This document shows, piece by piece, positions 17,817 through 26,898 of a stretch of DNA of 64,000 nt (position 1 is the stretch's first letter; each line of letters opens with the position of its first letter). Source of the DNA: DGNJ01 sp002388905 (lineage in GTDB: Bacteria > Pseudomonadota > Gammaproteobacteria > Pseudomonadales > Porticoccaceae); contig DAITSJ010000008.1 of NCBI GenBank assembly GCA_036843405.1, positions 1 through 64,000 of the forward strand, read 5' to 3'. A program made the position numbers and the translations under genes. A model generated the notes under the pieces. It searched no databases. It saw only the letters and a program-made list of their open reading frames with translations, and was not told where the DNA came from.

Positions 17817-18138
17817 ACACCCTATTGCCGGTTTCCCCCGAAACCCGCGCATAATCCTTGCTTGGAAAACGGGTTTGTCTGCAAGATACCAAACTGTTTT
17901 CGGTAGACCCGACTATTAGTTCAGAGTCATAAATCAGGCTGGCAGTGTCGGTCCAGCCGTTCTATATACTTCTTGGATGGCAAACCCCAAGCGGAGAGTC
18001 CGAGGCCGAAAAGGACATTGGCAAGACATTCTCCGTTGCCATCCTGAAAAGCTGGATTTTTGTCATTCGGCGCGACTTCTGCCTACTATAACTTTCTGTC
18101 TTTAAAGGATTTTTACTGAGAGAAAAAGGAGAGGCCTT
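17817..18138. other. Intergenic region before the DUF1326 gene
   Basis: About 320 bases with no gene recognised. AGAAAAAGGAGAGG at its end is a strong ribosome binding site for the gene at 18139. Confidence 0.4.
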
Positions 18139-18771
18139 ATGACTCCATGGATGATCGACGGCGATCAATTCGGCAGCTGTAACTGTGCCTATTCCTGCCC
18201 ATGCCAGTTCGGCTGGCCCGAACCCACTACCGGAGACTGCCAGGCCATCGTCACCGGGCATATTGATCAGGGTTATTACGGCGACACCCGCCTGGATGGC
18301 CTTAACTGGGCCCTTTTGCTCAAGTGGCCCGGGCCCATACCCGAAGGCAACGGCACCCAGCAGGCTATCGTCGACGAACGGGCCGATGACGCCCAGTTCG
18401 ATGCCTTGAATCGAATTCTTCACGGTGAAGATACCGACCCCGGGACCACCCACTTCTTTGTCTATAACAGCACCATGAGCCGGGTCCTGGATCCGGTCAG
18501 GGCACCCATCGATTTCGCCTGTGACATCGAGGCCAGAACGGGGCGAGCCGCCTCTCCGGGGCTTTTCGAGGTGAGGGGCGAGCCCATTGTCGACGAGGCC
18601 TCGGGCAACGAGCACCGGGTTCGAATCGATCTGCCCGACGGTTTCGAGTACCGTATCGCCGAGATCGGCCGCGGCTATGGAAAAACTTCGGGTGAGCTCG
18701 ATATTCGCACCCACAACACCTACGCCCAGTTCAACCGGTTGCACCTGAACCAGCACGGCGTCGTCGCCTGA
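18139..18771 (+). CDS. DUF1326 domain-containing protein
   Basis: A 210-residue protein of the DUF1326 family, whose hallmark is the N-terminal Cys-rich segment seen here as GSCNCAYSCPCQFGWP (residues 13-28). The clustered cysteines suggest metal binding. The rest is a beta-rich fold with the family pattern WALLLKWPGPIPEGNG and ERADDAQFDALNRILHG. No signal peptide, so cytoplasmic. It is followed 27 bases later by a DUF2182 membrane protein; the two domains are found as neighbours in many proteobacteria and probably form one functional unit, whose reaction is not established. Confidence 0.88.
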   Translation: MTPWMIDGDQFGSCNCAYSCPCQFGWPEPTTGDCQAIVTGHIDQGYYGDTRLDGLNWALLLKWPGPIPEGNGTQQAIVDERADDAQFDALNRILHGEDTDPGTTHFFVYNSTMSRVLDPVRAPIDFACDIEARTGRAASPGLFEVRGEPIVDEASGNEHRVRIDLPDGFEYRIAEIGRGYGKTSGELDIRTHNTYAQFNRLHLNQHGVVA

Positions 18772-18798
18772 GGCGACCCGTCGTCGGGAGGTTTCGAC

Positions 18799-19566
18799 GT
18801 GTCGCTGCCCCTGCACCGCGACCAGTGGCTCGCCCTGGCGGGGCTGCTGGGAGTAGCGGTACTGTGCTGGTATTACCTGTTCCGGCTGGCCTCGGATATG
18901 ACCGTCATGACCAGGCCGCTGACCGCCATTCACCCGGTCAGTTTCCAGGATCTGTGGCTGCTGTTTTCGATGTGGGCAGTGATGATGGCGGGCATGATGC
19001 TGCCCAGCGCTATACCCATGATCCTGCTCTACACCCGGGTCGCCACCAAAGCCACGAAGCAGGGTATAGCCCTGGCCTCCACCACCGTTTTCACTCTGGG
19101 CTATGTGCTGGTCTGGACCCTGTTCAGCCTGCTTGCTACCGGTGTCCAGTGGGGGCTTGCAGAGCTCGCCCTCCTCTCTCCCGCCATGGTGATTAACAGT
19201 CCGGCACTGGGGGCCGGGCTGTTGATTGCAGCGGGGTTGTACCAGGCCACGCCCTGGAAGGACCGCTGCCTGGAACACTGCCGCAACCCGGCCGAATTCC
19301 TTTCAAGGCACTGGCGACGGGGCGCGACAGGCACCCTGGCAATGGGTATGATCCACGGCGTTTACTGCCTGGGATGCTGCTGGCTCTTGATGGCACTGTT
19401 ATTCGTGGGCGGCGTCATGAACCTGCTTTGGGTGGCCCTGATCGCCGCTTTTGTTTTGCTGGAAAAGACCACACCCCTCGGCACCCGTGCCGGCCTCTAT
19501 ACGGGTGCGGGAATGATCGCCGTCGGGATACTCGTATTGCTGGCAAATGTGGCGCCGCTTTCCTGA
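18799..19566 (+). CDS. DUF2182 predicted metal-binding integral membrane protein
   Basis: A 255-residue inner-membrane protein with about six to seven spans. The family motif MMAGMMLPSAIPM lies in the second span (about residues 69-81), and a second conserved block AMGMIHGVYCLGCCWLLM (about 181-198) carries His and Cys residues consistent with metal coordination. The hydrophilic loop has a Cys-x3-Cys (DRCLEHCRNP). The start codon is GTG with GGGAGG upstream. Paired with the DUF1326 gene just before it, so the two probably share an operon and a pathway. Confidence 0.88.
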   Translation: MSLPLHRDQWLALAGLLGVAVLCWYYLFRLASDMTVMTRPLTAIHPVSFQDLWLLFSMWAVMMAGMMLPSAIPMILLYTRVATKATKQGIALASTTVFTLGYVLVWTLFSLLATGVQWGLAELALLSPAMVINSPALGAGLLIAAGLYQATPWKDRCLEHCRNPAEFLSRHWRRGATGTLAMGMIHGVYCLGCCWLLMALLFVGGVMNLLWVALIAAFVLLEKTTPLGTRAGLYTGAGMIAVGILVLLANVAPLS

Positions 19567-19792
19567 AAGCCGGCCACGCCGGGAAACCTGCGGTTTTCAG
19601 TTGGGAAAAGTCATACTATGCTACTGTTCGTTGAGGAAACCCGGACAGACCCCGCGGGAAATTGCTTGACCGGTCTCCTCGCATAACCCTCTAGATATCT
19701 GCGACCGGCGGGAATCATTAAGGGCTTCATGTTCCCTTGCTTCCCTTCGCGGCCAAACGGGACCAGAGAGAACAACCAGAAAGGGGAGAGCT

Positions 19793-20809
19793 ATGTCTCT
19801 TGCAAACGATATGGACAGGACGATCGCCGACCTCATCGATGGCCGTCGCGGTATTCTTGCCGCCGACGAGAGTACCGGCACCATCGCCAAGCGCTTCGAG
19901 GCGGTGGGCGTCAGTTCCACGGAAGACGCGCGGCGCGACTACCGAACCCTGCTTCTATCGGCGCCAGGCCTCGGCGATTACGTCAGCGGCGTGATCCTCT
20001 ACGAAGAGACGCTGGGTCAGGCCGACGCGGATGGCCGGCCACTGCCAGAGGTCGCTACCGGTCAGGGCATTGTCCCCGGAATCAAGGTGGACAAGGGCAA
20101 AGGGCCGCTGCCCGGAGCGCCCGGCGACATGATCACCTACGGACTGGACGGCCTGGCGGAGCGCCTGGAATCCTATAAATCCCGCGGCGCGCGGTTCGCC
20201 AAGTGGCGCGAAGTCTACCCCATCACCGACCACAACCCGACTGACCTGGGTCTGTCCGCCAACGCCGAAATGCTCGCTCGCTACGCCGCCACCTGCCAGG
20301 CCGTGGGTATCGTACCCATTGTCGAGCCAGAAGTGCTTATCGACGGTGAACACGACCTGGAGCGCAGCGCAGCGGTGAACGAGCGGGTCTGGCACTCGGT
20401 CTATCACGCCCTGCACCGGCACGGCGTCAAACTGGAATACACCATCCTCAAGCCCAGCATGGTCACGCCCGGTAAGGAAGCGGGCACGGCCAGCCCCGAA
20501 CAGGTGGCGGAAGAAACCCTGAAAATCCTGCGGCGCACTGTCCCGGCGGCCGTGCCCGCCATTCACTTCCTGTCCGGGGGGCAAAGTGCCACGGACGCCA
20601 CCGCCAACCTCAACGCCCTTAATCAATTGCGCGACAAGGCACCCTGGCAACTGGGCTTCTCCTATGCCCGGGCACTCCAGGAGCCGGCCATGAAGGCCTG
20701 GGCCGGCAAGCCGGAAAACGTGAACCCCGCCCAGAAGAAGCTGGTGGAGCGGGCCCGTCTCAACCACCTCGCCATGCTCGGCGAATACAACGCTTCGCTG
20801 GAAACCTAA
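19793..20809 (+). CDS. Class I fructose-bisphosphate aldolase
   Basis: Cleaves fructose 1,6-bisphosphate into dihydroxyacetone phosphate and glyceraldehyde 3-phosphate through a Schiff base, without metal. The 338-residue length and motifs are those of the animal/plant-type class I enzyme: GILAADESTGTI near residue 19, FAKWREVYPI with the conserved Lys, VEPEVLIDG, LKPSMVTPG with the Schiff-base Lys, and FLSGGQS. Less common in gammaproteobacteria than class II. It ends in a 3-base overlap with the convergent MFS gene. Confidence 0.95.
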   Translation: MSLANDMDRTIADLIDGRRGILAADESTGTIAKRFEAVGVSSTEDARRDYRTLLLSAPGLGDYVSGVILYEETLGQADADGRPLPEVATGQGIVPGIKVDKGKGPLPGAPGDMITYGLDGLAERLESYKSRGARFAKWREVYPITDHNPTDLGLSANAEMLARYAATCQAVGIVPIVEPEVLIDGEHDLERSAAVNERVWHSVYHALHRHGVKLEYTILKPSMVTPGKEAGTASPEQVAEETLKILRRTVPAAVPAIHFLSGGQSATDATANLNALNQLRDKAPWQLGFSYARALQEPAMKAWAGKPENVNPAQKKLVERARLNHLAMLGEYNASLET

Positions 20810-22137
20810 CCCGAAACCGCCGGCAGGGAGAGGCTGCGGATTGCCGCGACAATACCCAACGCGGCCAGGAACCAGAGCACGGCGGCGGTTCCCAGCCAGG
20901 CATCGACAGCACCCAGGGCCGCGCCGGCGAGCAAAAACAGGCCGATCACCGTATTACTCACCGCCGTATAGCTGGCCCGGGTCTCGCCGGTGGCCATATC
21001 CACCAGGTAGGTCTTGCGCCCGACCCGGGCCCCCTGATGAGCCACCGCTGCACCGAACAGCAAAAGGCCCGCCGTCGGCGCCGCGCCCAGCCAGGCGGGC
21101 ATCAGGTAGTGAAACGCCAGTGCCACCAGCGTTACCCCGGTGCCCAGGATTGCCGCGCCGGCCATAACCCGATGAGCCCCCCTGTCCGACCAACGACCCC
21201 ACAAGGGCCCGGACAGCAATCCCGCGGCGCCGTTGGCAAAGAGCAACGCCCCCAGTTGGACACTCCCGCCGTTCCCGGCCCGCTGGATCAGCACCACCAG
21301 ATAGGGGATCGCAAAGGCGGTGGCCACCAGCAGGGCGCGGGCGATGACAAAGCGACGGAACACAGGATCGGAACGCAAGAGCGACAGGCTCGCCACCGCC
21401 TCGACAATGGCATTGCCGCCGCCCTCCGTGGCGCCGGGTACCTCGGGAATGCGGGCATAGGCCAGGGCCGCCGCCAGCCACAGCAGCGCGGCGCCGGCCA
21501 GAATCACGGCAAATAATCCCCGTTGCCCGGATATCGCCGTCCCCTGCCAGTGCTCAAGGCCCGGACCGAAGAGCAGAAAGACGGCCGCCAGGAGGGTCGC
21601 AAAACCGGCTGCCGAAGCCGCCGATCCGGTGAGCCGGCCCCGCCGGCTCTTGGACACTGTCTTGCCCAACACATCCTTGGAGGCCACCGAGCAGACGCCT
21701 CGCGCCAGGCTGAACACCACCAGCAGTCCGATAACCGCGACCCCCACCGCTGCTCCGTCGAGCAACACGACCGCCGGAACCATGCCCGCCAGGGCCGCCG
21801 CCTGCCCGATGCTGCCCCACACCCAGAAATACTTGCGCAGGGGCCGCCGGCGCATTGCCTGGGCAATAAACAACTGCGGCAACAGGGCCAGGGATTCCCG
21901 CAAAGGTACCAGCAGGGCGATAAAAACGGCCGGGGCGCCCAGGGCAGCAAGCATCCAGGCCAGTACCAGCCGGGCGCTGACCAGCGTATCGCCGAACTTG
22001 GTGAGGACCAGCGCCAGCAGCTGGCGGGTGAAACTGCGCGGTTGCTCGTGGCAGGCTGATTCGGGAATATCCCGGCACACCCGGGAATCCTCGTCCTCGG
22101 CGAGGAATTCGTAAATACGATTTGCGGCTTTTTCCAT
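20806..22137 (-). CDS. MFS transporter
   Basis: A 443-residue major-facilitator protein. After a 35-residue cytoplasmic N-terminus, about twelve hydrophobic spans are visible, with a long central loop (IPEVPGATEGGGN) and the motif LWGRWSDRGAHRVM between spans 8 and 9. The substrate is not indicated. It stands alone on the minus strand, convergent with the aldolase and divergent from the phenolic-ester locus, 270 bases upstream of the first esterase. Whether it belongs to that locus is unknown. Confidence 0.85.
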   Translation of the reverse strand: MEKAANRIYEFLAEDEDSRVCRDIPESACHEQPRSFTRQLLALVLTKFGDTLVSARLVLAWMLAALGAPAVFIALLVPLRESLALLPQLFIAQAMRRRPLRKYFWVWGSIGQAAALAGMVPAVVLLDGAAVGVAVIGLLVVFSLARGVCSVASKDVLGKTVSKSRRGRLTGSAASAAGFATLLAAVFLLFGPGLEHWQGTAISGQRGLFAVILAGAALLWLAAALAYARIPEVPGATEGGGNAIVEAVASLSLLRSDPVFRRFVIARALLVATAFAIPYLVVLIQRAGNGGSVQLGALLFANGAAGLLSGPLWGRWSDRGAHRVMAGAAILGTGVTLVALAFHYLMPAWLGAAPTAGLLLFGAAVAHQGARVGRKTYLVDMATGETRASYTAVSNTVIGLFLLAGAALGAVDAWLGTAAVLWFLAALGIVAAIRSLSLPAVSG

Positions 22138-22407
22138 TGGTTACCCTTGTCGGTTATCCGGGGACAGCCAGCGATTCTGGCTCCCCCTGTATTCCCCGCC
22201 TTTTCTCGACAAGTGAAAAGTTTAACAGCCCTATCAATGGCCGCATCAGAAACATAGGGCCGCTTTACGACAACCCAAAAAATACACAAATGTCAGTTTT
22301 AGAGTTACACTCACCTGTAGACCTGCAAAATCCCGCCCGGCTGTCTGGCCGGGAGGACAAGCGGGCGACAGTCCCAAACCACCGATAACAGAAAAAGGGC
22401 TGACAAC

Positions 22408-24066
22408 ATGATACCGATGGGCTCCCCTTCATCCGTTTCTCTATCTTTTGCCGGATGGCTTTTACTAACCGCTGTATTCTTTCCCCAGGTACACGCTCAG
22501 GAAAAATGCTCTGTTTCCGCCATCCGCGCCATGGCACCGGAAGACACCACCATTAGCAAAGTGGAATCCCTGGCAACGCCGAAACCCCACTGTCGCATCG
22601 ACGGTTATGTGACCACTCGCAATCCGGGTCCCAACCAGGGGCATTTCCGGCTGCAACTGCCCGACACCGACTGGAACGGACGCTACTTTTTTATTGGCCT
22701 GGGAGGCGCGGCGGGTTATGTCCCCACCGAAGCCCAACTGCCCCACGGCAACCCCATTACCGCCGGCTGGGCCGTGGCCGGCACCGACACCGGCCATCAG
22801 GGAAATGTGCTGGACTGGAGTTTTCTCCGCGACCACCCCGACCAGCGGCTCGATTACCACAGCCGGGGCACCCATGTGACGGCCCGCGCCACACAGCAGA
22901 TCACCCGCCAGTATTACCAAACCGACAAACTTTACCGCTACATCTCCGGCTGTTCCGGCGGCGGGCGCATGGGTGTAATGGCCGCCGAAAACCATCCGGA
23001 AGATTTCGACGGCTACCTGATCGGAGCGCCTGGCCGCAGTGCCGAAACCTTTCTGATGTTCATGTGGACGTCCCAGGTCAATCTCCGGGAACCGGATGCC
23101 TGGGTGCCGCCCAGCAAGCTGGCGTTCGTGGAGAAAAACGTCAAGGCCGCCTGCGATGCCACCGACGGCGTCGAGGACCAGATGGTATGGGATCCGGCAA
23201 AATGCGATTTCGATATCGCCTCCCTGCAATGCAGCGAGGGCCAGGAAGAAGACTGCCTGTCGGCAACCCATGTGGAAACCATCCGGCAGGTACTGCGCGG
23301 CCCCCACGGACCGGACGGCAAACGAATTACCTACGGCATGCCCATCACCAACATGGGCAGCGGCTGGCCCAGCTTTTACGGCGCCGTTCCGCCGCCCTGG
23401 CCGGAAGACACGTCCATCGAGAGCCTGCGCAAATCCTCCAGCGGTTATGTTATGGGCCATGTGATGACCCGGGTCTATTTTGGTCCCGACTACGATTTCG
23501 TGGAAGACTTCGATTTTAACGACCGGGACGACCTGGATGCTTTCTGGCAGGGCACAGAGAAATACCTGTTCGGCCAGCCCCACAAGTCCGACCTGACCGG
23601 CGTCGAGAAGGCCGGGGGCAAAGTGATCTGGTGGCACGGCGTCAGCGATGCCGGGCCCACGGCACCCACGTCCCTGGATTATTTCCGGCTCGCCAAGGAA
23701 AAAATGGGCGGCAATCCGGAGCGCCTGGCCGACACGGCCAGGCTCTACCTGATTCCCGGCATGCTCCACTGCAGTGGCGGCACCGGACCCCACGACGCGC
23801 CGGACAGGCTTCTGGAAACCCTCGTCGACTGGGTCGAAAACGGCAAGGAACCGGGCAGCGTGGTCACCCACCGGGGACCGGGCAATTTCGACCCTGTTTT
23901 CAAGCCGGTCGGCGGGGAAAATGTCGCCGGCGTCCGACTGCCCAATGCCACGGGAAACCCCCGGGATTTCCGTCTGTGTCCCTACCCCCAAATATCGACC
24001 TTCCAGGGCGGCAATGCCGGTGTGGGCGACGCGAAAAATTGGCACTGCCGGCAACCCAACCCTTGA
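22408..24066 (+). CDS. Secreted tannase/feruloyl esterase-family hydrolase (canonical Asp)
   Basis: An alpha/beta hydrolase that cleaves esters of phenolic acids such as gallate or hydroxycinnamates. 552 residues with a signal peptide (cut near HAQ-EKC). The family's CS-D-HC triad is complete: Cys182-Ser183 in SGCSGGGRMG, Asp414 in WWHGVSDAG, and His454-Cys455 in PGMLHCSGG; the two cysteines are expected to form the disulfide that joins Ser and His. The lid domain lies between about 215 and 400. Its Asp matches the family, unlike the three downstream paralogues. First gene of the locus; 217 bases separate it from the TonB receptor. Confidence 0.93.
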   Translation: MIPMGSPSSVSLSFAGWLLLTAVFFPQVHAQEKCSVSAIRAMAPEDTTISKVESLATPKPHCRIDGYVTTRNPGPNQGHFRLQLPDTDWNGRYFFIGLGGAAGYVPTEAQLPHGNPITAGWAVAGTDTGHQGNVLDWSFLRDHPDQRLDYHSRGTHVTARATQQITRQYYQTDKLYRYISGCSGGGRMGVMAAENHPEDFDGYLIGAPGRSAETFLMFMWTSQVNLREPDAWVPPSKLAFVEKNVKAACDATDGVEDQMVWDPAKCDFDIASLQCSEGQEEDCLSATHVETIRQVLRGPHGPDGKRITYGMPITNMGSGWPSFYGAVPPPWPEDTSIESLRKSSSGYVMGHVMTRVYFGPDYDFVEDFDFNDRDDLDAFWQGTEKYLFGQPHKSDLTGVEKAGGKVIWWHGVSDAGPTAPTSLDYFRLAKEKMGGNPERLADTARLYLIPGMLHCSGGTGPHDAPDRLLETLVDWVENGKEPGSVVTHRGPGNFDPVFKPVGGENVAGVRLPNATGNPRDFRLCPYPQISTFQGGNAGVGDAKNWHCRQPNP

Positions 24067-24139
24067 TGGCGGTGTTGTCGGTTTATAACGGGGACCAACC
24101 TTATAGGCGCTATTGCGCGCGAACCTGAAACCACCTATA

Positions 24140-24175
24140 TTGAATGACGTTTATGTAAATTTATGTAAATATAAT
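24140..24175 (+). promoter_or_regulatory. Tandem 10-bp repeat and promoter-like sequence before the TonB receptor
   Basis: TTTATGTAAA is repeated exactly head to tail at 24150-24169, directly followed by TATAAT at 24170-24175. TGACGT at 24145-24150 lies 19 bp upstream. This suggests a promoter with an activator or repressor site overlapping its spacer. The regulator is unknown. Confidence 0.45.
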
Positions 24176-24283
24176 CTAACAAGGAGATAACGCAGGAAGC
24201 CGCAATAACCAAAAAATGCAGGGACGTAAAAACGTGAACCCGGAATCACGGTTCACCATAACGATAAAAGCGAGGTGTACCCC

Positions 24284-26767
24284 ATGAAAACCCGATTTCT
24301 CACCTTTTTAACCGCAACATCCCTGGCCATGGGCAGCCTGGCCGTGCTTCCGGCAACCGTCTCGGCCCAGCAGATCGACGAAATTGTGGTCACGGCCCGC
24401 AAGCGCGAGGAGAGCCTGCAGAGCGTCCCCATTGCCGTGACTGCCATCGGCGAGGAACTGATCAGGGAAAAGTCCATTGAGGACCCCTATGACCTGACCT
24501 TCCATGTACCCGGCCTGGTGGTCCGCCAGGGCAGCGCCACCCGTGGCTCGCCGGATTACTTTTTGCGCGGCCAGGGCAACACGTTCGGCGGTTCCCCCGG
24601 CGTCGTGGTCTACTTTAACGAAGTTCCCCTCAAACCCGTGGGGGTGGCCGGCTCCAATATCCAGTTCTACGATCTTGAAAATGTGCAAGTGCTCAAAGGC
24701 CCCCAGGGCACGCTGTTCGGCCGCAGCAGCACCGGCGGCGCCGTGCTTTACCAACCCCGGAAACCCGGCGATGAATTCGGCGGCTATATCGACACCAAGA
24801 TCGGCAACCTGGATCTTTTCGAAACCTCCGCGGCCGTGGACATACCGCTCCTGGATGGCAAGCTGGCCTTCCGGGCGGCGCTCAACGTCCAGCGCCGGGA
24901 AGGTTTTACCGAAAGCCAAAGCACGGGCCAGGAACTGGACGAGCGCAGCCGGGAGTCCTATCGACTGGGCATGACCATCAAGCCCGTGGACTGGTTCGAA
25001 AACTACACCATGTTCCAGACCAGCCATGTGGATGAAAGCCCCACCGGGGCCGTGCTCAAGGATTTCAATCCCAATCTGCCCCTGTTCAATACCACGCCCA
25101 TGGCAGGCATCGGGTGGTTCGCCGTTGCCGGTTTTTGTGGTGCCATCTCCGCTCCCGCCAATGTGCCGGGCTGCATAGCCGAGCGCACGGGTCGCATCGA
25201 TGCCCTGGTAGCGGACCTGCAAAGCGAGCTTGCCAGGGCCACCGGCGGCGGCGATATTCGCAAGAACCTGACCGCTCGCCGTGATTACAAGAACGGCCGA
25301 AACGAGCAGATCATCAATATCACCACCGTGGATATTGGCGATATGGGCTTTCTCGGTGACGTGACCCTCAAGGGCATTCTTGGCTTCAACCGCAACCGGG
25401 AGTCCAATATCATCCGGGAGTTCGGCGCCTCCCAGTTCAATCATGGCGTGGTAATCAACAACCACGACCTGGTGGGCTTCCCGCAGCAGGTCGCTGTCAG
25501 GGACAAGTACGAGGAGACGGATTTCGACGACGATATGGTCACGGAATTCCAGGTTCTCGGCGATATCGACGGCAAGCACAGCTGGATACTGGGCTTTTTC
25601 AGGGAGCGGATCAAAAGCGATTTCGCCCCGCCCCCGGTATTCCAGACCTTTAATAACGCCTTTACCGTACCCCTGGACAGCCTGGGCTTCCTGTTCCCCA
25701 CCGTATCCCGCTCCGAAGACGAGCAGACCGGTTACTTCGGCCAGTTTACGGCGGATTTGTCGGATGTCCTGCTGGACGGCCTGAGCATGACCCTGGGCTA
25801 CCGGGAAACCAAGACCGAAGAGACGCAAAACACTTTTCAATTGATTCCCAGCCCCGACGGGCTGATCCCCGGCGCCTTTGTCAGGACCCTGGAACTGGAT
25901 GAATCGGCGCCCAGCTGGACGGTGAGCTTCGATTACCAGATTAACCCGGACCTGATGGTCTATTTGGCGCACCGGCGCGGTTTCAAGCCCGGCGGCGTCA
26001 ACGGCACTTCCGCAGCCGCCAACGTGCCCGGCACCCGGGACACCTTCGACCCGGAGGAACTGGATGATGTGGAAATCGGCCTGAAAATGGACTGGAACTA
26101 CAAGGGAATCGCCGCACGCACCAACCTCGCCTTTTACAACAGCTGGTACAACCAGGTGCAGCGCAGCGAGACGGTCTCCATTCCCGGTGGCGGTGGCGTG
26201 CTGACGCAAATAAACAATATCGCCAAGGCGGAAATCACCGGTTTCGAGATGGAGAACCAGTTTGTTTTCAGCGAACAGTTCCAGCTCTTTATCAACTATG
26301 CCTGGACGGATGCCCGCTACAAGGATTGGCCGGGGGAAACCACGTCGGTCTTCGGCGTGACGTCATCCAACGAGGACAATGAGTATACCGGTGTGGCCGA
26401 ACACCAGGGCACCATCGGCGCCCGCTATATCCTGCCCATGGACGAGCGCCTGGGCCGGGCGGCGTTCTATGCCGAGTACTACATGCAGAGCGGCGTCTGG
26501 CTGGATGATTCCGCCATCCAGATATTCCCTCACAAGACAGGCTTTCAGGAAAGCTACGAAAACCTGAACCTGCGCTTCGACTGGTCCAACTTCCTGGGCT
26601 ACCCGGTGGACGCGGGCTTTTTCGTGCGCAACGCCCTGGACGACGAGTGGTTGATCGGCGCCAACAGCCTTATGCAGGCTATCGGCTTCTGGACCGGCAC
26701 GTTCAATGAACCCCGTACCTACGGCTTCCAGCTGCGGTACCGGTTCGGATCGGAGGTCGGCGACTGA
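24284..26767 (+). CDS. TonB-dependent outer-membrane receptor
   Basis: Energised outer-membrane importer of 827 residues. A signal peptide is followed by a TonB-box-like segment (DEIVVTARKREESLQ), the plug domain (PGLVVRQGSATRG, LKGPQGTLFGRSSTGG) and a long beta-barrel region rich in aromatic residues. The plug wording is that of the large receptor class common in marine gammaproteobacteria and sphingomonads, many of which import plant-derived or aromatic compounds. Placed between two esterases, it probably imports a phenolic ester or glycoside. ATG 24284 is preferred over an in-frame GTG at 24275. No FecR/anti-sigma signalling extension is seen. Confidence 0.93.
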   Translation: MKTRFLTFLTATSLAMGSLAVLPATVSAQQIDEIVVTARKREESLQSVPIAVTAIGEELIREKSIEDPYDLTFHVPGLVVRQGSATRGSPDYFLRGQGNTFGGSPGVVVYFNEVPLKPVGVAGSNIQFYDLENVQVLKGPQGTLFGRSSTGGAVLYQPRKPGDEFGGYIDTKIGNLDLFETSAAVDIPLLDGKLAFRAALNVQRREGFTESQSTGQELDERSRESYRLGMTIKPVDWFENYTMFQTSHVDESPTGAVLKDFNPNLPLFNTTPMAGIGWFAVAGFCGAISAPANVPGCIAERTGRIDALVADLQSELARATGGGDIRKNLTARRDYKNGRNEQIINITTVDIGDMGFLGDVTLKGILGFNRNRESNIIREFGASQFNHGVVINNHDLVGFPQQVAVRDKYEETDFDDDMVTEFQVLGDIDGKHSWILGFFRERIKSDFAPPPVFQTFNNAFTVPLDSLGFLFPTVSRSEDEQTGYFGQFTADLSDVLLDGLSMTLGYRETKTEETQNTFQLIPSPDGLIPGAFVRTLELDESAPSWTVSFDYQINPDLMVYLAHRRGFKPGGVNGTSAAANVPGTRDTFDPEELDDVEIGLKMDWNYKGIAARTNLAFYNSWYNQVQRSETVSIPGGGGVLTQINNIAKAEITGFEMENQFVFSEQFQLFINYAWTDARYKDWPGETTSVFGVTSSNEDNEYTGVAEHQGTIGARYILPMDERLGRAAFYAEYYMQSGVWLDDSAIQIFPHKTGFQESYENLNLRFDWSNFLGYPVDAGFFVRNALDDEWLIGANSLMQAIGFWTGTFNEPRTYGFQLRYRFGSEVGD

Positions 26768-26787
26768 AACCTGATAGCCCTGGTGAA

Positions 26788-26817
26788 AGCACCCGCCGGA
26801 TTTATTCGGCGGGTGCT
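26788..26817 (+). terminator. Hairpin after the TonB receptor gene
   Basis: Perfect 11-bp stem AGCACCCGCCG (26788-26798) / CGGCGGGTGCT (26807-26817), loop of 8. No T-run follows, so it may be an mRNA-stabilising hairpin or partial attenuator between the receptor and the next esterase. Confidence 0.6.
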
Positions 26818-26898
26818 AGGGATTGGGACTGTAACACCACCTTCCCGAGCCACCCCTCTTTTTATCGCAGGCTGGCCTGAGGGCCGTTGGAGGAAGAA

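Noticed and set aside
24308..26209. 633-codon minus-strand frame opposite the TonB receptor
   Set aside because: Antisense shadow of the receptor gene; no motif or ribosome binding site.
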